Part shown: positions 17,608-26,227 of the stretch, one piece after another | Position numbering within the stretch: position 1 is the stretch's first letter | How the letters are laid out: each line of letters begins with the position of its first letter | Translations under genes and position numbers: made by a program | Notes under the pieces: generated by a model | Seen by the model: the letters and a program-made list of their open reading frames with translations, nothing else | What the model was told of the DNA's origin: nothing | Databases searched by the model: none | NCBI RefSeq assembly: GCF_003013395.1 | Contig: NZ_PXZM01000036.1 | Location: forward strand, 248,001 to 312,000 | Direction: 5' to 3' | Source: Brevibacillus fortis | Lineage (GTDB): Bacteria > Bacillota > Bacilli > Brevibacillales > Brevibacillaceae | Length of the DNA stretch: 64,000 bases

Positions 17608-18075
17608 TTGCTGCGTTTGATTCATGCAACGGAGGAATATCAATACGAACAAGCACGTGAGCTTTTCTTGGAATATGTAGATTCATTAGGAGTTGATTTG
17701 AGTTTTCAAAACATTGCGACCGAATTACAAAATATACCGGGCGAATACGCACCCCCCGACGGATGCATTTTGTTGGCGTTAGATAACGAGCAGCCAGCAG
17801 GATGTGTCGCCTTACGAAAAATAGATGAACAGGTTTGCGAAATGAAGAGACTGTACGTGAAGCCTGCATGTAAGGGAAGAGGAGTAGGGAAAAAATTAGC
17901 TTTAGCGATCATGGACGAAGCGAAACTACGAGGTTATTCATTCATTCGATTAGATACACTACCTACGATGGAACAAGCGATTCAGCTTTACCGCGCGTTA
18001 GGGTTCTATCCAATTGATCCTTATCGTTTTAATCCGATTGAAGGCACGCTGTATATGGAGAACAAGCTGCTATAA
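17608..18075 (+). CDS. GNAT N-acetyltransferase
   Basis: A 155-residue acetyl-CoA-dependent acyltransferase. Motif A, with the acetyl-CoA-binding loop, reads MKRLYVKPACKGRGVGKKL, and motif B follows as LYRALGFYPI. The substrate is unknown. GGAGGTG at 17595-17601 sits six bases before TTG 17608. An in-frame GTG at 17593 overlaps the site itself and is unlikely. It stands alone between two terminators. Confidence 0.9.
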   Translation: MLRLIHATEEYQYEQARELFLEYVDSLGVDLSFQNIATELQNIPGEYAPPDGCILLALDNEQPAGCVALRKIDEQVCEMKRLYVKPACKGRGVGKKLALAIMDEAKLRGYSFIRLDTLPTMEQAIQLYRALGFYPIDPYRFNPIEGTLYMENKLL

Positions 18076-18089
18076 AACAAACATTTTCA

Positions 18090-18145
18090 AAGGGCCTCCC
18101 ACCGATGCAACCTAGAATTATTAGGTCGAGGGGAGGCTTCTTTCT
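18090..18145 (+). terminator. Terminator-like hairpin after the GNAT gene
   Basis: The arms GCCTCCC and GGGAGGC enclose an inner ACCTA/TAGGT pair, followed by a TC-rich tract. Confidence 0.6.
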
Positions 18146-18193
18146 GTTCGTTACACTCACCTTTATGTAAGTAACTGAACAAAATGTGCATAC

Positions 18194-18223
18194 TTACAAA
18201 TTTGCAGCGAGTATTTTATACTC
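18194..18223 (+). promoter_or_regulatory. Promoter with palindromic operator for the reductase gene
   Basis: TTACAA (18194-18199), 17 bases, then TATACT (18217-18222). The -10 lies inside a perfect palindrome GAGTAT-TTT-ATACTC (18209-18223), well placed for a repressor such as the neighbouring HxlR protein. Outer arms GTAAGTA/TACTTAC lie just upstream. Confidence 0.5.
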
Positions 18224-18256
18224 ATAAAACAACAAACCTTCAAGGAGGACCATACT

Positions 18257-18820
18257 TTGAAAACACTTGTAATCGTCACTCATCCAAGCATCGAAACATC
18301 CGTCATCAATAAACGATGGGTAGAAGAACTCAAAAAATATCCAGAAAAGTATACCGTACACGAATTGCATAAGGTTTACCCAGATGGAAACATTGATGTG
18401 CAAAAAGAACAGCAATTGATTGAATCCCATGAGAATCTTGTTTTACAGTTCCCAGTTTACTGGTTTAATTGTCCGCCTCTCTTGAAAAAATGGCTTGACG
18501 ATGTTTTCGCATATGGTTGGGCATACGGTTCAAAGGGAGGCGATAAATTAAAGAATCGCAAAGCTGCATTAGCCGTATCTGCCGGAATTAGGGAAGAGGA
18601 TTATCATGAAGAGGGAAGATATCGGTATACACTTGAGCAAATATTGACACCTTTTGAATTAACCTTCCGCTACTGCTATGCAGATTATCGCTCATTCTTT
18701 GCGTATTATGGTACAGAGACTGAGTCAGGGGAAAATGAACCTGGCAACGAGCTTGAGCCGACTGGTAGCCTCTTGGATAAGAGCGCGCAAGATTATTTGA
18801 AATTCGTTGATAATCTGTAA
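18257..18820 (+). CDS. NAD(P)H oxidoreductase, flavodoxin fold (YwrO/MdaB-like)
   Basis: A 187-residue flavin-dependent quinone/NAD(P)H reductase of the flavodoxin-like-fold family. Evidence is the N-terminal VIVTHPSIETSVINKRW and the flavin/substrate segment LQFPVYWFNCPPLLKKWLDD, followed by FAYGWAYGSKGGDKL. It typically reduces quinones by two electrons in response to electrophile stress. AAGGAGG precedes the TTG start. It converges with an HxlR regulator gene, a pairing commonly seen for this enzyme class. Confidence 0.9.
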   Translation: MKTLVIVTHPSIETSVINKRWVEELKKYPEKYTVHELHKVYPDGNIDVQKEQQLIESHENLVLQFPVYWFNCPPLLKKWLDDVFAYGWAYGSKGGDKLKNRKAALAVSAGIREEDYHEEGRYRYTLEQILTPFELTFRYCYADYRSFFAYYGTETESGENEPGNELEPTGSLLDKSAQDYLKFVDNL

Positions 18821-18832
18821 GAGAGTGCATGA

Positions 18833-18870
18833 AAAAAGAAGTATTTCCTCGTGTAGGAGATACTTCTTTT
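18833..18870. terminator. Bidirectional terminator between converging genes
   Basis: The arms AAGAAGTATTTCCTC and GGAGATACTTCTTTT are A-flanked on one side and T-flanked on the other. Confidence 0.85.
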
Positions 18871-18887
18871 GCTGTTAGAATCAATCG

Positions 18888-19253
18888 TTATGCCTGCTGT
18901 TTTACAGCCTCCTGAGGGGGTAAGCTGTTTTTCTCTCCCCAGTCGCACATCATGTTTAACAAGGGAATGAGAGAAAGACCACGCTCTGATAAGGAATATT
19001 CCACTTTAGGAGGGACTTGGGGATATTCCTTGCGGATGATCAAGTCATCTGCCTCCAGCTCTTTTAACATCATGCTAAGCGTTTTAAAGGAAACGGTACC
19101 GATACTTCGCTTTAATTCATTATGTCGCATCACCTTTTTTTCAGCTAGCCAATACAGAATGATCATTTTATATTTACCGCCTATTAAGGACAACGTGTAT
19201 CCAAAGCCAGTGTCTTTCAGCTCTACGCCAGTTGGAACACAGGTTTCACGCAC
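18888..19253 (-). CDS. HxlR-family transcriptional regulator
   Basis: A 121-residue winged-helix regulator. Family features are the N-terminal Cys (ETCVPTG), IGGKYKMIILYWLAEKKVMR, ELKRSIGTVSFKTLSMMLKELE and the wing PPKVEYSLSERGLSL. The single N-terminal Cys resembles the thiol sensor of YodB/CatR-type members. The GTG at 19253, seven bases after AAGGAGAG, gives the usual family length; the frame is open upstream but without a site. It probably represses the converging reductase gene. Confidence 0.9.
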   Translation of the reverse strand: MRETCVPTGVELKDTGFGYTLSLIGGKYKMIILYWLAEKKVMRHNELKRSIGTVSFKTLSMMLKELEADDLIIRKEYPQVPPKVEYSLSERGLSLIPLLNMMCDWGEKNSLPPQEAVKQQA

Positions 19254-19451
19254 AAAGTACACTCTCCTTAGTAAAGTATAGTAGATAAATGCACATACAT
19301 TACCATACATCAATATGCCATTTTTTGAAAGTGATGCAGAGGAAGAAACCTGTGAATCCTCGTGATCGGTGGATGCTGATCAAGGAGCATTTGATCCCTG
19401 CTGATTTGAGACCTCGGAAGTGTATTAGGAAACAGGTAGAAATTGGAACAA

Positions 19452-19482
19452 TAAACCGGGGAGTTGCAGCTCACCCGGTTTA
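19452..19482 (-). terminator. Terminator after the MerR-TipAS gene
   Basis: The arms AAACCGGG and CCCGGTTT flank a short loop on the minus-strand side of the regulator gene. Confidence 0.7.
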
Positions 19483-19509
19483 ACTGTTAAACGCTCGTTT
19501 AACCACACT

Positions 19510-20247
19510 TTACTTAGAAGCGTAATTTTCGGCAGCAATGCAAATGTAGTAGCTTAACCCCGTTTGTTGTTCTTCCAACATAGCACGGTGGAACTCATCG
19601 GATAGGAAGAACCTTGACTGCTCAGCAAAAGCCTTCGCGTCAATCGGATGGTCCTTTTGTAAAAAAGCAAGATGGTTTTCAATCGCAGAAACAACTGTTA
19701 CATCGTCGACACTTTTGTTGTTTATCAACGCCTCTGCCATAAACGTCATGAATGCTGTCGCTTCGGCAGCTTTTTCATTCATGGTAGCCGCGTCCAGATT
19801 TTCTGTATCCAATTGATAATCATATTCCGCCTGCAAATGCTCATTTTGTTGAGCAAATGCCTGCTTCCATTCTTCTTCGTTCAATCCATCAAACATGTTT
19901 GTAGTGGACATATTTTCTCTCTTCCTTTCATGTCGAATCGTTTCTTCTAAAGTAAGCAAAATGCGCTTCAATCGAAGCTTTCGTGCCTGTAACATCGCTT
20001 GCTGCTCACATAAGCAACGAAGTCTGTCTGGTTTGTGATCAAGTGCAGCTTTAATGTCGTCCAATGAAAAATCAAGCTCACGATAAAACAAGATTTGTTG
20101 TAACCGCTTGAGTTCATTCTCACCATAATATCTGTATCCATTTTCTGTAATGATTGCGGGCATTAGCAAACCAATCTTTTGATAATGGTACAGTGTCTTG
20201 ATTGTGGTACCAGACAGTTTGGCTACATCGTTAACGGTATACAACAT
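19510..20247 (-). CDS. MerR-family regulator with TipAS domain
   Basis: A 245-residue regulator. Residues 1-70 form the MerR winged helix (YTVNDVAKLSGTTIKTLYHY, then GYRYYGENELKRLQQILFYR). A coiled coil covers about 75-115. Residues about 125-245 form a TipAS-type drug-binding domain (NEEEWKQAFAQQNEHLQAEY through SYYICIAAENYASK). TipAS regulators such as Mta and TipAL bind antibiotics or other bulky ligands and activate promoters with long spacers. GGAGGTG precedes ATG 20247. It is divergent from an APH-fold kinase gene. Confidence 0.93.
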   Translation of the reverse strand: MLYTVNDVAKLSGTTIKTLYHYQKIGLLMPAIITENGYRYYGENELKRLQQILFYRELDFSLDDIKAALDHKPDRLRCLCEQQAMLQARKLRLKRILLTLEETIRHERKRENMSTTNMFDGLNEEEWKQAFAQQNEHLQAEYDYQLDTENLDAATMNEKAAEATAFMTFMAEALINNKSVDDVTVVSAIENHLAFLQKDHPIDAKAFAEQSRFFLSDEFHRAMLEEQQTGLSYYICIAAENYASK

Positions 20248-20269
20248 AGCGATTCACCTCCTGAAGTTG

Positions 20270-20300
20270 AGTTTGCAGTCTGACCTTAGGTTGGAGTCAA
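20270..20300 (-). promoter_or_regulatory. MerR-type promoter with 19-base spacer
   Basis: On the minus strand: -35 TTGACT (20300-20295), a 19-base spacer and CAAACT (20275-20270). The near-palindrome ACCTTAGGT (20283-20291) lies in the spacer. The long spacer and central dyad are the hallmark of MerR-controlled promoters. Confidence 0.55.
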
Positions 20301-20381
20301 GCGTAAAAAATGAAAAGAGGAGTATGGAAGAAATCAAACGAATGTAAGCATATGATCCATATATTGGATGGGGGGATTCGC

Positions 20382-21386
20382 ATGACGAGGTTATTTCAGT
20401 TGGATTCTGAAGATGAAATCGAGAAAGCAGTGGCCCAGTCGCAGCAAATCGCACAAAAAGCGATGGACGAATACGACTTGGATTGGAAACACATTCGTTT
20501 CAATCAACTGTCCGACACTTGTACCTTTGTCATTGAAACAGACCGGGATGGGAAATATTTACTTCGTATTCACGGAACCAAGAACAGACATGAAATTGAA
20601 TCCGAGCTTGCTTGGCTTAGTTATTTGCATGAAAAAATAGATGTAGCGATTCCAACGGGATTAGATTACCGAAATGGTTCCAAGACAGTGAGCATCGAAC
20701 TTGCGGGAGGTGAGTGCGTCTTCGTTTCTGTCATGCGTTGGGTCGAAGGGGAGCATGCAGAGGAAGAGATTTCGCAAGACCAAGTTTACAAAGAAGGCGT
20801 CCTTTTGGCAAAGCTCCATACAGCATCTGAGGATTTCCAATTGTCTCCAGAATTTGCCTGTCCTGTCTGGGGAGCGGATAGCTTTCAGCACTCGATGACT
20901 CGTTTGACCGAGCATTACGATCGGTTTCTCACAGACGAAGAATTCGAGCTATATCAATTGGCTGCGGATAAAATACTCACTTGTTTTGACAACTTGGATA
21001 AGGATCGCAACGGCTATGGCATCATTCACGGCGATCTGCACCAAGGTAACATCGTTTTTCATAACGGAGATCCTCGACCAATCGATTTTGGGAGATGTGG
21101 GTTTGGCTACTATCTTTATGATATCGCCCATACCATTTTGGGTTTATATCCTGTACAAAGAGAGCTTGTCATAAAAGGTTACGAGAGTTTGCGAAAACTA
21201 GAAGGGGACTGGCTCTCCACGCTAGAGAGTTTCACGGTGATGGTCATGATTGAAAATTATGCTCATCATGCTCCTGACCCCAGGGAAACCGAGGGGGTAA
21301 AAGAAGAACAGCCTTATGCGCTGGCTATCATCAAAAACTACTTGAAAGGCACGCCATTTCTTTTTCATTCAAAGGAACAGAAGTAG
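20382..21386 (+). CDS. Aminoglycoside-phosphotransferase-fold kinase (APH family)
   Basis: A 334-residue small-molecule kinase. The catalytic loop is GIIHGDLHQGNIVF (Asp of HGDxHxxN), and the metal-binding Asp is in RPIDFGRCGFGYYLYD. FVIETDRDGKYLLRIHG forms the N-lobe strands. Members phosphorylate antibiotics, homoserine, choline or other alcohols, so resistance cannot be inferred. The G-rich stretch ahead of ATG 20382 (GGATGGGGGG) favours it over an ATG 72 bases earlier. It is divergent from the MerR-TipAS regulator. Confidence 0.88.
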   Translation: MTRLFQLDSEDEIEKAVAQSQQIAQKAMDEYDLDWKHIRFNQLSDTCTFVIETDRDGKYLLRIHGTKNRHEIESELAWLSYLHEKIDVAIPTGLDYRNGSKTVSIELAGGECVFVSVMRWVEGEHAEEEISQDQVYKEGVLLAKLHTASEDFQLSPEFACPVWGADSFQHSMTRLTEHYDRFLTDEEFELYQLAADKILTCFDNLDKDRNGYGIIHGDLHQGNIVFHNGDPRPIDFGRCGFGYYLYDIAHTILGLYPVQRELVIKGYESLRKLEGDWLSTLESFTVMVMIENYAHHAPDPRETEGVKEEQPYALAIIKNYLKGTPFLFHSKEQK

Positions 21387-21387
21387 C

Positions 21388-21420
21388 AAAAAGCCGCCGA
21401 TATAACGGCGGCCCTTTCAT
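21388..21420. terminator. Bidirectional terminator
   Basis: The arms GCCGCCG and CGGCGGC lie between two converging genes. Confidence 0.8.
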
Positions 21421-22578
21421 TTATTTAAGTGATGCAGCAAGAATGCGAGCGATCTGTTCGCTGTCCGGTTCTCGGTACACATAATCATGATAATGAGGGT
21501 GGTGAATGCTTACCCAGCCATGCTCGATCGCCCTTTTATAGTACTGCTTTGCGCGGTCTTCTTCACCAATCAGGTAGAACAAGCAAGCAGCATTCCAATA
21601 CAAGGCTGCATCGCCATCCCAATCCCAGCCTTTATCAAGTGCTTGGGCGTAACTCCATGCTGCGCGGGCGTAGTCTTTTTCCACGCCACTTTTCAGATCG
21701 CCACGCATATAGTGGTTGCCATTGACAAGGAAATTGTTTAAAGGAAGGTTCCATCCGAACAGAACCGGGAACTCCGCGAGTAGCTCGAAACCGACAGACA
21801 AGGCTGTTCGCTGCGATCCATCATTGTTCGACCAGCACTGCCATCCCACTCTTTTGATTCCACGTTGTTTGGCGAGTGAGAGGGCACCCAAGGCTGTCTT
21901 TCGTGCCCATCCGTTACCCCGATAGTCTTCATGGGTTTCTATACCCAATTCACATTCGTCTTCTACTACCCAATCCGTCATGCACCAACTAATAATGGTA
22001 GTACCCTCATCGGTATCTTGAATCGCGGCACAACCGAAGCCTTTGTTTTCATAGGCTGCCATGGATGGCCAGTTCTCTGCTATTTCATCGATGATATCCT
22101 CAAGACCTACCAATTGTTTACGATTCAACAAGTCACTGTCGATCGGGACAATATGGTCGTCAGCATAAGAGGAAAGATTCTGTAAATGGTGAGTAAAAGT
22201 CATTCGTCCGCTTCTCATGGGAAATACATCTTTCATCACGATATCGAGAATGTCATCCCACTTCTCATCAGTAGGATAAAACAGGACGTAGTCAAGCTGT
22301 TCATCAGCAGCAAGCTGTGGTAATATCTCCTCTTTGAGCAATGTATTCACTTCTTCAAAGAAGAGGGGATTATCAACACTGCCTCCTAGAAAAATACCTT
22401 GGGGGCTAGTCAACAAGGCTGATCTCGCGTCATTTGACAGGAATACTCTACCAGGAATAACACCTGCCAGTACCCCTTTGATTGATACATGATGCTTCAG
22501 CGCTTCGAACAGATTGGTCGCGCTATGGAAGCAATCCATTGTGAGTTCCGTTCCTTCAACCATCTTTTGAGCAAACAT
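21421..22578 (-). CDS. GNAT acetyltransferase with C-terminal TPR-like region
   Basis: A 385-residue protein. The middle (about residues 130-285) matches the GNAT_acetyltran group, with CELGIETHEDYRGNGWARKTALGALSLAKQRG as its acetyl-CoA-binding segment. The last 90 residues look like tetratricopeptide helices (YARAAWSYAQALDKG, ALYWNAACLFYLIGEEDRAKQYYKRAIEHG). The first 120 residues are not recognised. Three in-frame ATG codons lie near the start; GGGAGG is best spaced for the one at 22578. Substrate unknown. The 314 bases to the lactamase gene hold no other gene. Confidence 0.8.
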   Translation of the reverse strand: MFAQKMVEGTELTMDCFHSATNLFEALKHHVSIKGVLAGVIPGRVFLSNDARSALLTSPQGIFLGGSVDNPLFFEEVNTLLKEEILPQLAADEQLDYVLFYPTDEKWDDILDIVMKDVFPMRSGRMTFTHHLQNLSSYADDHIVPIDSDLLNRKQLVGLEDIIDEIAENWPSMAAYENKGFGCAAIQDTDEGTTIISWCMTDWVVEDECELGIETHEDYRGNGWARKTALGALSLAKQRGIKRVGWQCWSNNDGSQRTALSVGFELLAEFPVLFGWNLPLNNFLVNGNHYMRGDLKSGVEKDYARAAWSYAQALDKGWDWDGDAALYWNAACLFYLIGEEDRAKQYYKRAIEHGWVSIHHPHYHDYVYREPDSEQIARILAASLK

Positions 22579-22892
22579 TTCGTTCATTTCCTCCCATAGC
22601 ATATGAGAGAAGGGATGAAATTATCGTTTGGCACCTCTCATATGCTTTTCCATTTGTTTTTGCGAATCCAAAACATCATCACTCCTTTACCTGTAGTAGG
22701 GCGCGAATCTCTGGGGTGATTGGTGCCTGATGCCCCCATGTTCATTATGGATGATTAACCAAATTTTACAAGTGAAAAATAGACATCTGTTTTTGCACTC
22801 TTTACATGGAATTATGATTGTACTGTCATAGAATCCAAGTCCTAATCGTATTACGCTTCTACAGAAAGATATTACAGAAAGAGGTTAGGAAC

Positions 22893-23813
22893 TTGAAGAA
22901 AATCTATCCATCTAGACTCATCGGAATCACAGCGAAAGCTTGCTTGCTCACGCTCACGCTTGCCGGTTGTTCTGCGGCTGTAGAAGCCCCTGTTACCCAA
23001 ACGGAAATCTCGAAACAAACAGAACAAGTATCTCAGATTGATCAGAAGTTCGCTGATCTTGAAAAAAAGTTTGAAGCTCGATTGGGCGTCTATGCGATCG
23101 ACACGAACACGAATCAAGTGGTTGCTTTTCGATCTGATGAGCGCTTCGCCTTTGCATCTACGTTCAAGGCTCTCGTGGTAGGCGCACTACTCCATCAAAA
23201 ATCGCTGGACGAGCTCGACAAAGTAATCAAGTACACAAGCAGTGATCTAGTCACCTATTCGCCGATTACCGAAAAGCATGTCTCCACTGGAATGACGCTT
23301 CGGGAAATCTCTGATGCTGCCATTCGCTATAGCGACAACACGGCAGGAAATCTATTGTTCAAAGAACTGGGCGGCCCTAAAGGGTTCGAAGCAGCACTAA
23401 GAAAGATCGGCGATCAAGTAACCACATCCGAGCGTAATGAGCCGGAATTGAACGAGGCCATCCCTGGAGATATTCGAGACACAAGCACACCAAAAGCACT
23501 TGCAACCAGCCTCATGGCTTATACCGTCGGTGACGTGTTGACAGAAGACAAGCAGAAAATTCTCAATGATTGGCTACAGCGGAATACCACCGGAGATAAA
23601 TTGATCCGTGCAGGCTTACCGAAAGAATGGAAGGTCGGAGATAAGACCGGAGCCGCAAGCTATGGAACGCGAAACGACATTGCCGTTATTTGGCCACCTG
23701 ACAAAAAGCCCATCGTCCTGGCTGTTCTGTCCAGCCGAGATACAAAGGACGCTACCTATGATAATGCCCTCATTGCAGAGGCTACCAAGCTCGTGATGGA
23801 TGTATTAAAGTAA
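22893..23813 (+). CDS. bla: Class A beta-lactamase lipoprotein
   Basis: A 306-residue serine beta-lactamase that hydrolyses penicillins and related drugs outside the membrane. The signal peptide ends in LTLTLAGC, so it is membrane-anchored by a lipid, as in some Bacillus penicillinases. Catalytic motifs are all present: STFK (S70xxK), YSDN (SDN loop), EPELNEA (omega-loop Glu) and KTG in [15 protein letters not shown]. Translation starts at TTG 22893, eight bases after GAGG. No BlaI/BlaR regulator is adjacent, so expression is probably constitutive or controlled elsewhere. Confidence 0.95.
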   Translation: MKKIYPSRLIGITAKACLLTLTLAGCSAAVEAPVTQTEISKQTEQVSQIDQKFADLEKKFEARLGVYAIDTNTNQVVAFRSDERFAFASTFKALVVGALLHQKSLDELDKVIKYTSSDLVTYSPITEKHVSTGMTLREISDAAIRYSDNTAGNLLFKELGGPKGFEAALRKIGDQVTTSERNEPELNEAIPGDIRDTSTPKALATSLMAYTVGDVLTEDKQKILNDWLQRNTTGDKLIRAGLPKEWKVGDKTGAASYGTRNDIAVIWPPDKKPIVLAVLSSRDTKDATYDNALIAEATKLVMDVLK

Positions 23814-23906
23814 GCAAAGCTGTGGCATGTTGAACGAGACGAAAATATTTACATAACTTAATTATGGTAAACTGATTATCAAGCACACGTAAAAAGAATT
23901 TGTTAA

Positions 23907-23965
23907 CAAAAAAGGCAGCGGTAGTCCAGGACTTTTTCCAGTCCAAAGCTACTCCTGCCTTTTTC
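23907..23965. terminator. Strong bidirectional terminator
   Basis: The arms AAAAAAGGCAG and CTGCCTTTTTT, with inner pairs GTAG/CTAC and CCAGGAC/CCAGTCC-like segments, lie between converging genes. Confidence 0.88.
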
Positions 23966-23968
23966 GAT

Positions 23969-26104
23969 TTATCCTTCCTGGCGCAAATGACAAGCGAGCT
24001 GTAATTTCAGCAAGTCTTCCGGATTTCGCAAATCGATTTGAAGAAGCTCCTCGACTTTGCGCAATCGCTGATACAACGTATTGACGTGAATGTGCAGCTC
24101 TTTGGCGGTCAGTTGCGGGGATTGACTGCATTTCATATAAGTCATGATCGTCTGTTCCCATTCCAGATATTTTTCCGGGTCTTGCCCGAAAGGGGCGAAG
24201 ACATCGTGAATGAATGCATCAATATCGGCCTGACTCTGGTTCAGCATGAGGCGATTAACACCCAGGTCTTTATAGTGCACCACACCAGAACGACTGCGGT
24301 TGGTCAAATAGTGAGCGGCTTTCTTGGCTTCTTCGTAGCTTTTGCTGATTTGCTCAATCCCGCTAGCCATACTTCCCACGCCAATCGCTAAAGATGCTAC
24401 TTTGCCGAGCTCAAACTCATAGGACGCCTGTTGCAGCCTCTCCCGAATGTCCTTGCCATCTCGGGAGCCGAGAGACCGGATAAGTAGGGTGACATGGTTG
24501 TGGAATCCGTAGACAAACACCTGTGTTTTACTGAACTCCCATTTCCAGCGGGTAATGAGACGGTGAATGTTCGCTTCTAGCAAAGCCAGATCGTGGCATT
24601 GCGTCAGATGGGCATAAATCACGTAGTATTTTGCTTGCGACTGTAACCCCATCGAACGAGCGCGGTCAAACAGTTCATTTCCTTTGCTTGCGATCAGCTC
24701 TTGAAAAAGATCGTGTGCCCGTTTGTACAGCACGGAGCTAATTGATTGCTTTTTCACTAAATCAAGTATGAGCACAGCACTTCCCTGCTCGACGGTCATC
24801 CGTGCAAGATCAGATAGCCCCCGTTCCTCTAAGTGAAGAATGAGACATCCGAGAAAGATGCTCCCATTGATCAGCGGATACAAGCAGAACAGTTGAACGT
24901 CACCAGAAGTGGGAGAGAACAGGTTTACTAAAACAGGCTGTCTTCTTTTGTTCAGCAAGACATGCAGCTCATCCCAGCTAAAAAATAAAACACTTTTTTC
25001 AGGATACATTTTCTGCTCAAGCCAATCGGCGAAATAGATGGGATGGCATGTCATTTTGCCGAGGGTTTTTACGATTGTTTCTGCCCCTTTATTTTGCAAG
25101 GACAACTGCTTGATGGATTCATGAATATGGTTGCGGTGTATCAAATCATCGTGCTTGGCTTGCAGTTGGGCGCTAATGCCAGCCATATGTTCATACGCTT
25201 GCTTGACTTCTGCATAGAGCTCGGCATTTTGCAGGGCGATGGAGGTTTGGTCTGCGAAGCCTTGGAGAAGGTCGAGGTCGTACTTGGTAAACACATTTTC
25301 TTGATGAAACTGATGCAGGACAAGCACGCCGATACGCTTTTCTTCACGTGATATCGGAACGCATAGCAACCCATTCAAGTCTCGTAATGTTTTTGCGTGG
25401 TTCAGGGAGTGGAAGTTGTCAGCGGAGATATCCTTCATCGCGAGGGTTGTCTCTTGGCTGGTTTTGTACATGCGAGGGATTCCGTCCTCAAACACTTTGC
25501 CAGCGATGGATTCTCCAACCCGCATTTTGAGATCTTGGAACACCGTATCATGAAAACCGACGGTCGCTTTCGGAATCAAACGGTCGATAGTGGAGTCATA
25601 CAAGTGCAAGAGACCTGCGTCAGCAGCTGGGATAACAGCAAGTGCGTTACCAATGATGCCACGGATGATTTGGTGAAGGTCGAGGGTAGCAGAGATCGAG
25701 CGAATCCCTTCAAAGAGCTTCTTGCTTTCCTCCGCTTTGGCTGTCACTTTTTCTTCTGCCAACAACAAGCGAATCCCGAACCATAATAGGTCCCATTGGT
25801 CAGAGGTAAGGATGATCTGTTGTTTGGCTTTCTGCTCAAGGCAAATAACGGCTTGTCCTTCCTTTTCGTAGAAAAAACGGTACATCTGTTGTGAGCGAAG
25901 GGACTCATATCCATAACGCATGTGGCTAGCGTCGTTGTCACTGAAAGGGACTGTCACCGGGGGAGTCATCGTGGCAGCGCTTTCATGAACAGATGAGAAA
26001 ATAAGCCGAAAATGTCGATCACGCGAAAATTGGAACCATATCGAAAAAGGCTGATCGCCGAGCCATTCGTGCAGCTTTTCAAGCAGGAGCGAAAATGAAT
26101 TCAT
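23969..26104 (-). CDS. PucR/CdaR-type regulator with GAF domain
   Basis: A 711-residue regulator. The first 130 residues are unassigned. A GAF sensor follows (about 155-310: NALAVIPAADAGLLHLYD, LNGLLCVPISREEKRIGVLVL, LDLLQGFADQTSIALQNAELY). Then comes a coiled coil, a middle region and the PucR C-terminal helix-turn-helix (LTAKELHIHVNTLYQRLRKV). PucR/CdaR proteins activate catabolic operons for purines, sugar acids or amines. GGAGG, eight bases upstream, selects ATG 26104 within a much longer open frame. It is divergent from an aldehyde dehydrogenase operon that it probably controls. Confidence 0.87.
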   Translation of the reverse strand: MNSFSLLLEKLHEWLGDQPFSIWFQFSRDRHFRLIFSSVHESAATMTPPVTVPFSDNDASHMRYGYESLRSQQMYRFFYEKEGQAVICLEQKAKQQIILTSDQWDLLWFGIRLLLAEEKVTAKAEESKKLFEGIRSISATLDLHQIIRGIIGNALAVIPAADAGLLHLYDSTIDRLIPKATVGFHDTVFQDLKMRVGESIAGKVFEDGIPRMYKTSQETTLAMKDISADNFHSLNHAKTLRDLNGLLCVPISREEKRIGVLVLHQFHQENVFTKYDLDLLQGFADQTSIALQNAELYAEVKQAYEHMAGISAQLQAKHDDLIHRNHIHESIKQLSLQNKGAETIVKTLGKMTCHPIYFADWLEQKMYPEKSVLFFSWDELHVLLNKRRQPVLVNLFSPTSGDVQLFCLYPLINGSIFLGCLILHLEERGLSDLARMTVEQGSAVLILDLVKKQSISSVLYKRAHDLFQELIASKGNELFDRARSMGLQSQAKYYVIYAHLTQCHDLALLEANIHRLITRWKWEFSKTQVFVYGFHNHVTLLIRSLGSRDGKDIRERLQQASYEFELGKVASLAIGVGSMASGIEQISKSYEEAKKAAHYLTNRSRSGVVHYKDLGVNRLMLNQSQADIDAFIHDVFAPFGQDPEKYLEWEQTIMTYMKCSQSPQLTAKELHIHVNTLYQRLRKVEELLQIDLRNPEDLLKLQLACHLRQEG

Positions 26105-26227
26105 CCACGTGTCCTCCATGTAGAGAAATACACATTGATAGTTGGAAAAAAGTGTCTGTATATACATTGTATTCATAATTTTTACTATATACAATACTCC
26201 TATAAGATGCGGAAGGTGGGAGACGAT

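Noticed and set aside
19289-19483. Plus-strand frame between the HxlR and MerR genes (basic, RDRWMLIKEHLIPADLRPRK)
   Set aside because: The composition is protein-like and it might be a relic, but there is no binding site, the 3' end runs into the MerR terminator and no family is recognised.
22801-22830. Promoter for the beta-lactamase (TTTACA at 22801)
   Set aside because: No acceptable -10 hexamer lies at 16-18 bases, so it was not listed.
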